Of a DNA stretch of 64,000 bases, positions 8,631-17,090 are shown piece after piece. This DNA comes from Paenibacillus xylanexedens. Its GTDB lineage: Bacteria > Bacillota > Bacilli > Paenibacillales > Paenibacillaceae. Position 1 is the first letter of the stretch. Every line of letters starts with the position of its first letter. The DNA lies in assembly GCF_007676705.1 (NCBI RefSeq), contig NZ_VEBF01000001.1, positions 1,612,001 through 1,676,000 of the forward strand, written 5' to 3'. Position numbers and translations under genes: made by a program. Under the pieces are notes generated by a model. The model made no database searches. It was not told the origin of the DNA and saw nothing but the letters and a program-made list of their open reading frames with translations.

Positions 8631-8750
8631 ATCGCTGTTATCCCCAGATTTTTTCGATTCCCTTTCTCAAGGGAAAATCCGGTGATAGCGTATGCTTCCG
8701 ATGTAGCTTTCTTTAAGAAAGCTTTTAGGCGAACGCTTCGCTTTTTCAGG
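8631..8750 (+). repeat. Two-hairpin interspersed repeat, copy 1
   Basis: A segment starting ATCGCTGTTATCCCC folds into a long stem (arms around TCCCCAGATTTT and AAAATCCGGTGA, with inner TTCCC/GGGAA). A perfect palindrome AGCTTTCTTTAAGAAAGCT follows, then CGCTTCGCTTTTTCAG. The same order of motifs recurs at 57082-57202. No protein is encoded. It fills most of the 319-bp gap between the mgtC-like gene and the flavin-reductase-like gene. Confidence 0.7.
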
Positions 8751-8820
8751 TTTTTTCTGTCCTCTCCGTTATCGTGTAAATGATTAATTCATCTTATACA
8801 CTAAAAAGCTTCCACTCAGG

Positions 8821-9480
8821 TCAATTCTCTGCCCGAAAATTGCCCCCTTGTCTCTCTCCCAATCCGTAATAATGTCTGAAATTATATATCAGAGGATGCC
8901 ATTCCTCCGGATTAATCTTGTTCGGACCAGATATCAGGCGTGTGTGCGCGTGCACCTTCAACGCTTTCACTTCCACAATCGCCATGAACGGTGTATGTTC
9001 GGGAACACGTATGTGTTGTACAGACGCTTCAATCTGGAGCGGACATTCAGCTATTTTATCTGGAACCACTTGAACCGAGCATTCAGATGTCAGTCCAGCT
9101 ACAGTGAATTTATCATGGCAAAACGTATAGCCCATCTGCCTTTTCTCCTCAGGAACCGGGGTAACTCCCGTATAACGACCCAATGCTTCAACCTGTTTCC
9201 ACATAGATACATCCGGCAAATTAATCACACACTCCGGATGTCGAATCAGATTTTCATAGGCTTTGCCCTGTGTACCTAGACCGAGAACCAGACAGTCTCC
9301 CAGCGCCCAAGATGAGGACAGTGGAGACAGGTTCGTTGACCCATCCTTGTTTAATGTGCTTAGCAGCAATACAGGCGTACCATAATATAAAATACTGGGA
9401 TTAATCGTTTCATGTTGAATCCATTCTGGACTTTGGGACAATTGCTCTGTAGCAAAATCCTGTTTCGTTATTTTGTTCAT
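8821..9480 (-). CDS. Flavin-reductase-like (FMN-binding split-barrel) protein
   Basis: A 219-residue protein resembling the flavin reductase-like domain family: PSILYYGTPVLLLSTLNKDG, then STNLSPLSSSWALGDCLVLGL and NLIRHPECVINLP are the typical split-barrel blocks around the FMN phosphate. It likely binds FMN and reduces flavin or an unknown substrate in the cytoplasm. The ATG at 9480 (MNKITKQDF) is chosen for its GGAGAGG site; the frame is open 34 codons further upstream without support. It is divergent from an ArsR-type regulator that probably controls it. Confidence 0.8.
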   Translation of the reverse strand: MNKITKQDFATEQLSQSPEWIQHETINPSILYYGTPVLLLSTLNKDGSTNLSPLSSSWALGDCLVLGLGTQGKAYENLIRHPECVINLPDVSMWKQVEALGRYTGVTPVPEEKRQMGYTFCHDKFTVAGLTSECSVQVVPDKIAECPLQIEASVQHIRVPEHTPFMAIVEVKALKVHAHTRLISGPNKINPEEWHPLIYNFRHYYGLGERQGGNFRAEN

Positions 9481-9588
9481 CCAGTACCTCTCCTGTTCCA
9501 ATTCCATTGGTTTTATTATCTCAATCTGACCCCTATGGGTCGATACAACAGAATTGTAATACAGCAATAGTTCATATATCATCGAAGT

Positions 9589-10287
9589 ATGAATGTATAT
9601 CCGAATATTACTGTTATTGCGTCGTTAATCGCTGATCCAAGCCGCTCTATTTTTCTGTCATCTTTGCTGGATGGGCGGGCATTGCCCGCAGGAGAGCTTG
9701 CTCATATGGCAGGTGTCACTCCCCAGACGGCAAGCAGCCATCTCGCCAAACTCGTCGAGGGAGGATTACTTGAAGTTGAACAGCAGGGCCGTCACCGATA
9801 CTACCGTCTTGCAAGCAAAGAAATTGCTTATCTGATTGAAACGATGGCCAGTATCGCACCGCCGGTACAGATCCGCTCTCTCAAACAATCCGATCAGCTT
9901 CAACAATTGAGCTATGCACGGACCTGTTATGGTCATCTGGCCGGGAAATTGGGAATCTCACTCTGTGAAGCCTTAGTACAGAAGGGTTATCTTGCAGAGC
10001 CCGAAGAGGCACACAGCAAGGATTATCAAGTTACAGAGAAAGGAATGCAGTGGTTCACTACGTTTGGAATTAATCTTCAGATGAAGCCAGGATCACGCCG
10101 GGCCATCGCTCGCAAATGTCTGGATTGGAGCGAACGCCGTCATCATCTCTCAGGTATGCTTGGGGAACAACTCAGACATCGATTAGCGGAACTGGACTGG
10201 ATTCGTCAAAAAACAGGAAGTCGCTCTGTCGAAGTAACGGAAGCAGGCAAGAAAGGTTTATACGAGGTGTTGAGCATTTCACTTTAA
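9589..10287 (+). CDS. ArsR-family transcriptional regulator
   Basis: A 232-residue protein with an N-terminal ArsR winged HTH: IASLIADPSRSIFLSSLLDG, then GELAHMAGVTPQTASSHLAK as recognition region, and the wing QQGRHRYYRLAS. The extra C-terminal part (about residues 100-232) is unlike a minimal ArsR repressor. No CXC metal motif is seen, so metal sensing is unlikely. It is divergent from the flavin-reductase-like gene with a shared 108-bp intergenic region, its probable target. The ribosome binding site is weak. Confidence 0.82.
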   Translation: MNVYPNITVIASLIADPSRSIFLSSLLDGRALPAGELAHMAGVTPQTASSHLAKLVEGGLLEVEQQGRHRYYRLASKEIAYLIETMASIAPPVQIRSLKQSDQLQQLSYARTCYGHLAGKLGISLCEALVQKGYLAEPEEAHSKDYQVTEKGMQWFTTFGINLQMKPGSRRAIARKCLDWSERRHHLSGMLGEQLRHRLAELDWIRQKTGSRSVEVTEAGKKGLYEVLSISL

Positions 10288-10328
10288 ACAGAAGCGTATA
10301 CAAGGAATAACCAAAGATCAGTAAACGC

Positions 10329-10382
10329 AAAAAATCCCCTTCACACTGACCGTTAATCGATCTAATGTGAAGAGGATTTTTT
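10329..10382. terminator. Bidirectional terminator between arsR-like gene and tRNA genes
   Basis: The arms AAAAAATCCCCTTCACA and TGTGAAGAGGATTTTTT form a long stem with T-runs on both strands. It can serve the ArsR-type gene and the Asn-Ser tRNA transcript. Confidence 0.85.
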
Positions 10383-10508
10383 GTCAATCTGGACGGAGAA
10401 AGAGGGGTTCTCTCACTTCGTTCGAGACTGCGAAGTATTGCTAACGAAGCTTATGCTCCGACGAACCTTTAGGGTTCTCATCCCTTTGCAGGGAAGTTTA
10501 ATTCAGAA

Positions 10509-10597
10509 CGGAGAGAGAGGGATTCGAACCCTCGCACCGCTTACGCAGTCTAACCCCTTAGCAGAGGGTCCCCTTATAGCCACTTGGGTATCTCTCC
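10509..10597 (-). tRNA. tRNA-Ser (anticodon GCT)
   Basis: The acceptor stem GGAGAGA pairs with TCTCTCC. The anticodon stem ACCCT/GGGGT holds the loop CTGCTAA (anticodon GCT). The long variable arm and 89-nt length fit a class II serine tRNA. Confidence 0.94.
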
Positions 10598-10603
10598 AAG
10601 AAA

Positions 10604-10679
10604 TGGCTCCCCGAACAGGGCTCGAACCTGTGACAACTCGATTAACAGTCGAGTGCTCTACCAACTGAGCTATCAGGGA
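10604..10679 (-). tRNA. tRNA-Asn (anticodon GTT)
   Basis: The acceptor stem TCCCTGA pairs with TCGGGGA. The anticodon stem CTCGA/TCGAG holds the loop CTGTTAA (anticodon GTT). The 3' CCA is encoded. It lies 6 bp upstream of tRNA-Ser in the same transcript. Confidence 0.96.
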
Positions 10680-10769
10680 AAATTAACTTGAATAAGATTA
10701 ATTTATCATGATTAATAATCCAAGTCAACAGACCTGTCAAGATTTCCTAATTGTATTGCTTTCTTCCTC

Positions 10770-12362
10770 TCAGAAGGAAGAGGTCATCGCCAGTTGGGTA
10801 GTATTTTGGATCATGTCCCTGTCTGCTCGTGGAAGGCAAACACTTACTTTGAATACGTCTCCGTCCACTTGTATTCCCATAGAACCTTCATGCAATTCAA
10901 CAATGCTTCTGGCGATGGACAAGCCTAGACCTGAACCCTCCGTTGAACGGGAACGGTCCCCACGCTTAAAACGTTCAAAAATCTCATCCGATGAGAACTC
11001 CATCTCGTATGCGGATACATTTTTGATCGTAAACTCCAGTTGATTTCCTTGTTCGATCAGTTCAATATAGACCCTGGATTGGGGCAGACCATATTTCAAA
11101 ACGTTTCCCAACATATTCTCCATAACACGCCACATCCGGCTGCCGTCCACCATTGCGTATACAGGCTCAGTCTCCTCTCGAATCCTTATCTGTAACTTTG
11201 CCTGCTCGAACGAATCACTATATTCTGCTACAGCCTGTCGAAGTAACTCCCCCATGTCTATCTGTTTTAAATGAAGTTCCACATCTCCGCTCGCCATTTT
11301 CGCTGCTTCAAATAAGTCCTCCACCAACAAACACAGACGCTGCGTTTTCCGCTCCAGAACTTGAATGTATCCAGCCTTCTCCTCCTTTGTGCCCTCATCG
11401 CGCTTAAGCAGATCGATATAACTAACCAAAGAGGTTACAGGTGTTTTCAGATCATGAGAAACGTTAGCGATCAACTCGGATTTCATACGCTGGCTCGTAA
11501 CCTGTTCTTTAATTGCATTCTGGAGCCCTTGTCTCATTCCGCTCATCTGTGTCACCAATGGTTGCATTATGCCTGTTACATGCTCTGGGAACTGCACATT
11601 GAACCGGCCTTCTCCCATTTCCTTAGCCGCTTGCGTAAGTTGCTGCGCCACATGAATCAGTTGAAACATACTATATACCAAGAAAACACTAATCAGAACT
11701 GTCAAAAACACAAATGGAGTGACCATTGAAGACTTAATGGACGCGAGAGAAATAACCGCTAATTGCATAAGACATTGCACCATACATAATAAGATTAAAC
11801 GCTGAATTCTTTTTTTGTCAGTCGGCTCACCTTGCTCCAAAATCTTTTTCACCAAACTGTACCATTTCCATACCCATGTCTCGTTTCGTATTGGCCTATG
11901 GCTGGACATATTCCCGATATACCGGACAGCCCCCCTTACATGCACACCAACAAACCACACTCCGAGACCAGCGATGAACATGCCTATAAAATAAACAAAA
12001 ATATCATTTATCCATCGACGAGTGAAAAAGTAAGGAGTTATCCCATAATCTGAAGTCACCCCGTTTAGTACTTTTAACAGTAGAAAGGACCCTATACATA
12101 AGGTAATAAAATGTGCATCCAAGGAAAGTTTTTCACTCCACCAGATTGTCACCTTCCGATATTTGCTATTCTCAGGCAAAGGAATACGATTTGCAGTCAC
12201 AAGTAACGCCGTACCAATGACTATGAGCAGGATCAAAGGTATAACACCAGATACATTCCAATCTTTATAAATGAATCGCATCTCATACCTCAATGAAGCA
12301 AGCTTCATAAACACCAGTGTAAAACAAATCATCGCCGCTATCCGAACTCCGTAAGCCAGCAT
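10770..12362 (-). CDS. Sensor histidine kinase
   Basis: A 530-residue membrane kinase. Several transmembrane segments lie in the first 250 residues (three before residue 150, further ones around 195-240), then a HAMP-like linker. The H-box is ANVSHDLKTPVTSL, and the ATPase domain has an N-box (ENMLGNVLKY) and GSGLGLSIARSIVELHEG. It is VanS/ResE-like, but the stimulus is not predictable because there is no sizable extracellular sensor domain. The ATG at 12362 is 1 bp beyond the regulator stop and has GGAAG upstream; a TTG eight codons earlier overlaps the regulator gene. Confidence 0.92.
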   Translation of the reverse strand: MLAYGVRIAAMICFTLVFMKLASLRYEMRFIYKDWNVSGVIPLILLIVIGTALLVTANRIPLPENSKYRKVTIWWSEKLSLDAHFITLCIGSFLLLKVLNGVTSDYGITPYFFTRRWINDIFVYFIGMFIAGLGVWFVGVHVRGAVRYIGNMSSHRPIRNETWVWKWYSLVKKILEQGEPTDKKRIQRLILLCMVQCLMQLAVISLASIKSSMVTPFVFLTVLISVFLVYSMFQLIHVAQQLTQAAKEMGEGRFNVQFPEHVTGIMQPLVTQMSGMRQGLQNAIKEQVTSQRMKSELIANVSHDLKTPVTSLVSYIDLLKRDEGTKEEKAGYIQVLERKTQRLCLLVEDLFEAAKMASGDVELHLKQIDMGELLRQAVAEYSDSFEQAKLQIRIREETEPVYAMVDGSRMWRVMENMLGNVLKYGLPQSRVYIELIEQGNQLEFTIKNVSAYEMEFSSDEIFERFKRGDRSRSTEGSGLGLSIARSIVELHEGSMGIQVDGDVFKVSVCLPRADRDMIQNTTQLAMTSSF

Positions 12363-12363
12363 A

Positions 12364-13071
12364 TTATTCTTCCAGTTTGTAACCAATACCCCACACCACC
12401 TTTATATATTTGGGTTCTCTGGGATTGAATTCAATCTTCTCACGGATTCTGCGGATGTGAACAGCGACTGTATTTTCCGGTTGAAAGGCAGGCTCTTTCC
12501 ATACACGTTCATAGATTTCATCAATAGCAAAGATCCGGCCCTTATTCTCCATAAAAAGCCTAAGTATGTGAAATTCGGTTGGCGTCAGCCTAACATCTTC
12601 TCCTTCCAAGGTCATTGTTTTCTTCTGTTTGTTATATACTAAGCCACGAACCTCAATCTCGTGTTCTGCGTCTTTGGAACTTTGATGTATCTGCGCACCG
12701 AGGCCGGTGAAACGTCGTAACTGGGACTTTACCCTTGCCATAAGTTCCAATGGGTTGAATGGCTTGGCTATGTAATCATCCGCTCCGATGTTCAAACCTA
12801 CGATTTTATCATAATCCTCTGTTCTGGCAGATAACATAATAATCGGAACATTACAGGTTTCACGAATTTCCAGTGTCGTCTGCAGTCCATCCAATCCAGG
12901 CATCATAATATCCATAATAATGAGCTGAACAGAATGAGCCTGGAGCTTTTGCAATGCCTCTTCCCCATTCGACGCCTTGTAGACCCCGATTCCTTCACTA
13001 CGCAAAAAAATTTCGATCGCATTGCTGATATCGGGATCATCATCAACAACCAATACACTGTGGGCCTTCAA
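12364..13071 (-). CDS. OmpR/PhoB-family response regulator
   Basis: A 235-residue two-domain regulator. The receiver domain has the acidic pair in VVDDDPD, phospho-acceptor D54 in MDIMMPG and the conserved lysine in AKPFNPLELMAR. A winged-helix DNA-binding domain follows (RLTPTEFHILRLFMENKGR, then VAVHIRRIREKI). A TTG start at 13071 is preferred: AAAGGAGG stands 8 bp before it, whereas the upstream ATG at 13092 lies on that site itself. It is the partner of the kinase gene immediately downstream. Confidence 0.92.
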   Translation of the reverse strand: MKAHSVLVVDDDPDISNAIEIFLRSEGIGVYKASNGEEALQKLQAHSVQLIIMDIMMPGLDGLQTTLEIRETCNVPIIMLSARTEDYDKIVGLNIGADDYIAKPFNPLELMARVKSQLRRFTGLGAQIHQSSKDAEHEIEVRGLVYNKQKKTMTLEGEDVRLTPTEFHILRLFMENKGRIFAIDEIYERVWKEPAFQPENTVAVHIRRIREKIEFNPREPKYIKVVWGIGYKLEE

Positions 13072-13208
13072 AGGGTCACTCCTCCTTTTCATTTAAACTG
13101 GATTATGTGGACTGATGAACAGTTTACATCAGATAAATGACAGGAAATCCAACAAAAGATTTACAAATTTCTTAAGATCCATCCGCTCTATACTCCAAAA
13201 CAAAATTA

Positions 13209-13670
13209 CTATATGTCGTGAAGGCCCAGTTTTCCCGCGCAACGGCCACAACGGTAACGCTTCGGATCTATTTTCCGCTTGCGCAAATATTCCGTACCAC
13301 AGCTCTTGCACACCAGCTTATAACGATATGGCAGCGGCTTTCTGCCTTTGCCGTCAGGAAGCGATTGGCAGTAACGCGAACCACCTACCTTCTGCAATAA
13401 AGCTTTGAATTCCGGGTCACGATGCTGATAGCCGCGCCCACGAATATGCAGATGATAGTGACACAGCTCATGCTTGATGATTTTCTCAACCTCATCTCGC
13501 CCGTAGGCTTCGAGCTGATGCGGATTGATCTCAATCCGGTGACTTTTGAGCATATAACGCCCACCCGTCGTGGTCAGTCGACTGTTAAACAACGCTTCAT
13601 GGGTGAACGGCACTCCGAAATGATCCAGTGATACCTGTTCAATCCATTGTTGCAATTCCTCATTTTCCAT
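13209..13670 (-). CDS. SprT-like zinc metalloprotease family protein
   Basis: A 153-residue SprT-family protein. The metal site HELCH (residues 67-71) is followed by YHLH, and a C-terminal zinc ribbon CKSCG...RCGRC holds four cysteines. The family includes eukaryotic Spartan, but bacterial SprT function is poorly known. It corresponds to B. subtilis YdcK, which also lies near cmpA and tex. The start ATG has an AAGGAGAGG ribosome binding site. Confidence 0.9.
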   Translation of the reverse strand: MENEELQQWIEQVSLDHFGVPFTHEALFNSRLTTTGGRYMLKSHRIEINPHQLEAYGRDEVEKIIKHELCHYHLHIRGRGYQHRDPEFKALLQKVGGSRYCQSLPDGKGRKPLPYRYKLVCKSCGTEYLRKRKIDPKRYRCGRCAGKLGLHDI

Positions 13671-13789
13671 CGGTATCCTCTCCTTGCACCCCCTCGGAGC
13701 ATTTGTTTTTCCGGTATAATACTTGAATTTTAACCGTTTCGTAGGCTACACTGTCAAGTAGAATGTATGAGGGGAGATTATTACTCGTT

Positions 13790-14146
13790 ATGCCTACAAT
13801 GCGCTATGTCATCCTGCAGCAGGAACAACAATTGCAGTTCGTGGAAATGCCCGCAGATTACGCCTATCAACTCAGTGCGCTCAACCTGCGCCTGCACAAG
13901 GAAATTGATAAACTCACTGCAGCAGATGTCCCTGTCCTGCCTTGGGCGATCGCCGAATGTGACAGCCTCGATCTCCTAAACGAAAATCTTACTATCATCG
14001 GCGGCCTTGATTATATCAATGCGCTTGAAGAATCTTTTGCAGCACTACGTGAAAGCCATTATCCTTTGATTTCTCTGCTTACCGAAATCCGGGCTCTTCA
14101 GGCCCAATTGGAACAATGGTATGAAGAAGAGATGGAAGCTCTCTAA
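13790..14146 (+). CDS. Hypothetical protein, 118 residues
   Basis: Unrecognised soluble, helix-rich acidic protein beginning MPTMRYVILQQEQQL and ending QLEQWYEEEMEAL. No signal peptide, membrane segment or metal motif is seen. The frame is open from an ATG at 13763, but the only ribosome binding site (GAGGGGAG, 13769-13776) lies after it, so the ATG at 13790 is preferred even with a long 13-bp spacing. A TATAAT is at 13715-13720 without a clear -35. A terminator follows. Confidence 0.65.
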   Translation: MPTMRYVILQQEQQLQFVEMPADYAYQLSALNLRLHKEIDKLTAADVPVLPWAIAECDSLDLLNENLTIIGGLDYINALEESFAALRESHYPLISLLTEIRALQAQLEQWYEEEMEAL

Positions 14147-14181
14147 TTCACCGCTGGTATCATTTTATAATGATGAGAACG

Positions 14182-14221
14182 AAAAGCACATTTCCCTGAA
14201 TTGGGATTTGTGCTTTTTTTT
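14182..14221 (+). terminator. Terminator after the hypothetical gene
   Basis: The arms AAAAGCACA and TGTGCTTTT (with inner TCCC/GGGA) are followed by an eight-base T-run. Confidence 0.85.
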
Positions 14222-14330
14222 GAGTCAACGAGACATTGATTTGCCGGGGTCCTTCACTTATCCCGCACAGTCCAGGCTATTGCCACATATGCTAACGTAC
14301 AGATGAATTATGCAAGAGGAGGAGATACCC

Positions 14331-14474
14331 TTGCCTCAATGGCTTTGCAATCAACTGATGCGTGCATTTCACAAAAAGGACAGCCGGCAAATCAAGCTGC
14401 TGAACGAATGCTGGTTCTTTTATCGTAACAAACCAGCAAGCGGCACACCGCGCAGCGCGGAGAACGAACTTTAA
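14331..14474 (+). CDS. cmpA: CmpA-like cortex morphogenetic protein (47 residues)
   Basis: A small gene with a TTG start preceded by AGAGGAGGAG (6-bp spacing). The product begins MPQWLCNQLMRAFHKKDSRQ and continues with a conserved IKLLNECWFFYRNK block. This closely resembles B. subtilis CmpA (about 37 residues), which restrains spore cortex assembly and promotes SpoIVA degradation through ClpXP. The C-terminal extension SGTPRSAENEL is longer than the Bacillus protein. The neighbours tex and sprT are the same as in B. subtilis, which supports the call and implies a spore-forming host. Confidence 0.85.
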   Translation: MPQWLCNQLMRAFHKKDSRQIKLLNECWFFYRNKPASGTPRSAENEL

Positions 14475-14554
14475 GAAAAAGCCCATGATCATAGCCCACC
14501 GTACTTACCAGAGGAATTAGAACCGATAACGGGACCATTATTGTCGACAACAAA

Positions 14555-14590
14555 CAGCCTTCCTACTCAGGAAGGCTGTTCTCCAATCCT
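14555..14590 (-). terminator. Probable terminator of tex
   Basis: A perfect hairpin AACAGCCTTCCT / AGGAAGGCTGTT with a 4-nt loop lies just past the tex stop codon. The T-run on the minus strand is weak (TTTGTTG). Confidence 0.6.
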
Positions 14591-14594
14591 ATTA

Positions 14595-16817
14595 CTAAGA
14601 AGACTGTTGCGCAGAAGCAGGCTTCTTCATCGTAAGGCCGACACGGCCTTTTTTGGTATCTACATTCATGACCCACACCGTTACGTTATCCCCAACAGAC
14701 ACCACGTCCATCGGATGTTTAACATATCCGTTGCTCAATTGTGAAATATGGACAAGCCCATCACTCTTGATTCCAATATCGACAAATGCACCGAAATCAA
14801 TAACGTTCCGAACGGTACCCTGCAGTTCCATGCCTTCCACCAGATCCTCAATTTTCAATACATCCGTACGGAAGATTGGCAATGGCATCTCTTCACGCGG
14901 GTCACGGCCCGGACGCTGCAAGCTGTCCAAAATATCACGCAATGTAGGCACACCCACGTCCAGTTTCACAGCCAGCTGCTCTGGCTGTTGCTCAGACAGC
15001 AATACCGACAGTTCCTTGGTACCCAGCTTGTCCAGTGCAACCTGAAGCTCCTTGAACAACTGATCCACGACCTTGTAGGACTCAGGGTGAATCGGTGTAC
15101 GGTCCAGCGGGTTCTCACCCTCACCGATACGCATAAAGCCTACACACTGCTCATACGTTTTGGCGCCTAGACGTGGTACCTTCTGCAACTGGCGGCGGTT
15201 CGTGAACCGACCATTTTCTTCACGGTACTTCACAATGTTTTTGGCAATCGTAGCGTTAACTCCAGCAACATAGGACAGCAATGAAGGCGAAGCTGTATTC
15301 ACGTCCACACCCACATGGTTAACTGCAGATTCCACGACAGCCTTCAGGCTTTCTTCCAGAATCTTCTGGGAAACGTCATGTTGATATTGACCCACGCCAA
15401 TGGCTTTCGGATCAATCTTAACCAACTCAGCCAGCGGATCTTGCACCCGGCGAGCAATCGAAGCCGCACTGCGTTCAGCTACATCGAGATCCGGGAATTC
15501 GTCCTGGGCAAGCTTGGATGCAGAATAGACACTCGCTCCAGCTTCGTTAACGATTAGATACACGAGACTTTCGTCACCGTTCTCCTGAATGATCTCGGCT
15601 ACAAACTGCTCCGTTTCACGTGATCCGGTACCGTTACCGATAACGATCAGACCAATATCATATTGCTTGATCATCCGGTGGAATACTTCGGCTGCTTCAC
15701 GTTTCTTGTTGTGCGGTGGCGTCGGATAGGTGACAGCCACTTCCAGTAGCTTGCCTGTATCATCCACTACAGCCAATTTACAACCAGTACGATAGGCCGG
15801 ATCGACACCCAGCACACGTTTGCCATGAATCGGCGGCTGAAGCAACAGATTACGCAGGTTAGCCGAGAATACCGATATAGCCTGATTCTCACCTTTTTCC
15901 GTAAGTTCTCCACGAACTTCACGCTCGATGGAAGGCGCAATAAGCCGCTTGTAGGCATCTTCAATTACAGCACGCAGGACGTCCTGTACGGCAGAAGCAC
16001 CACGAATGATTTGTCCTTCCATGTGGCGATGGGCTGGCTCTGCCTGTACTTCGAGACCGACTTTCAGAATATTCTCCCGTTCACCACGATTAATCGCGAG
16101 AATACGATGTGGAGGCATTTTCTTGGCTAATTCGCGGTAATCATAATAATTCTCGTATACGGACTCCTCTTGAGCATCCTTCGCCTCAGAAGTCAGCATG
16201 CCGTGATCCAAGGTGTACCGACGAATCCATGCACGAATGGCAGCATCGTCTGCAATGTTCTCCGCGAGGATATCTTTGGCTCCCTGAAGCGCCGACTCCG
16301 CATCTTCTACGCCCAGTTCAGCATTGATATAACGCGCAGCTTCCTGGAGCGCATCTCCTTGTTTCGGTTGACCCCAGATCCATACAGCAAGGGGTTCAAG
16401 ACCTTTTTCCTTGGCTACGCTGGCACGCGTTTTCCGCTTCTGACGGTAAGGTCGATACAGGTCTTCCACTTCCTGCAGCTTCACAGCCTGGGTAATGGAT
16501 TTCTGCAGTTCTCCGGTCAGCTTGCCCTGTTCCTCTATAATACGGATGACTTCCAATTTGCGATCCTCGAGGTTGCGCAGATACACAATGCGTTCTTCAA
16601 TCGATCGCAGCTGGTTCTCATCCAGCTCTCCAGTCATTTCTTTACGGTAGCGCGCGATAAATGGAATCGTATTGCCTTCGTCCAGAAGCTCCGACGTGGT
16701 GCGGACCTGCTTCAAGGACAGTGACAGTTCCTTGGCTACCTGTTTGATGATTCGTTCATGGCGTTCTGCCTTTATTGTTTCTTCATTGGGTTCCAGAACC
16801 GTTTCCTGTTCAGACAA
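14595..16817 (-). CDS. tex: Tex-family RNA-binding transcription accessory protein
   Basis: A 740-residue Tex/YdcI protein of normal family length. Blocks in order: an N-terminal helical domain with NTIPFIARYRKEMTGELDE, a YqgF/RuvC-like domain beginning GVDPAYRTGCKLAVVD, a helix-hairpin-helix region (TASPSLLSYVAGVNATIAKN), and a C-terminal S1 RNA-binding domain (GTVRNVIDFGAFVDIGIK). It is a cytoplasmic nucleic-acid-binding protein homologous to eukaryotic Spt6. The TTG start at 16817 follows AAAGAGGG; the frame is open 14 codons further upstream. Confidence 0.95.
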   Translation of the reverse strand: MSEQETVLEPNEETIKAERHERIIKQVAKELSLSLKQVRTTSELLDEGNTIPFIARYRKEMTGELDENQLRSIEERIVYLRNLEDRKLEVIRIIEEQGKLTGELQKSITQAVKLQEVEDLYRPYRQKRKTRASVAKEKGLEPLAVWIWGQPKQGDALQEAARYINAELGVEDAESALQGAKDILAENIADDAAIRAWIRRYTLDHGMLTSEAKDAQEESVYENYYDYRELAKKMPPHRILAINRGERENILKVGLEVQAEPAHRHMEGQIIRGASAVQDVLRAVIEDAYKRLIAPSIEREVRGELTEKGENQAISVFSANLRNLLLQPPIHGKRVLGVDPAYRTGCKLAVVDDTGKLLEVAVTYPTPPHNKKREAAEVFHRMIKQYDIGLIVIGNGTGSRETEQFVAEIIQENGDESLVYLIVNEAGASVYSASKLAQDEFPDLDVAERSAASIARRVQDPLAELVKIDPKAIGVGQYQHDVSQKILEESLKAVVESAVNHVGVDVNTASPSLLSYVAGVNATIAKNIVKYREENGRFTNRRQLQKVPRLGAKTYEQCVGFMRIGEGENPLDRTPIHPESYKVVDQLFKELQVALDKLGTKELSVLLSEQQPEQLAVKLDVGVPTLRDILDSLQRPGRDPREEMPLPIFRTDVLKIEDLVEGMELQGTVRNVIDFGAFVDIGIKSDGLVHISQLSNGYVKHPMDVVSVGDNVTVWVMNVDTKKGRVGLTMKKPASAQQSS

Positions 16818-17020
16818 AATAAATCCCTCTTTCCTTCCTGAATCGTTCGTTACAATCATTTCAGGGCAGCTCTGCTGCTGTAATTACAGTATGGTTGAAT
16901 CATCAGATTCATCCACTCTACCTTATATTATCACAAAATCACGTCCAGTTTTCCATCAATCCGATAGCATACAAGTTCTGACAGAATGATGTCATTCTCC
17001 AGCCTTCCCCATTCCGCCAT

Positions 17021-17061
17021 AAAAAGACCGAAAAACGTCAACACGACGCTCCTCGGTCTTT
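17021..17061 (-). terminator. Terminator of the alpha-galactosidase gene
   Basis: On the minus strand AAAGACCGAGGAGCGTC and GACGTTTTTCGGTCTTTTT form a stem-loop ending in T5. Confidence 0.85.
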
Positions 17062-17090
17062 CCGTTTAGAACTTTATATGTTATTGCAAT

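Noticed and set aside
10392..10508. Possible third copy of the two-hairpin repeat
   Set aside because: It has short hairpins (ACTTCG/CGAAGT and AGGG/CCCT) and a TATGCTCCGACGAA stretch slightly like the repeat, but no aligned core of useful length.
10381..10668. 95-codon open frame over the tRNA-Ser and tRNA-Asn genes
   Set aside because: It runs antisense through two clear tRNA genes and a hairpin region, so it is not coding.
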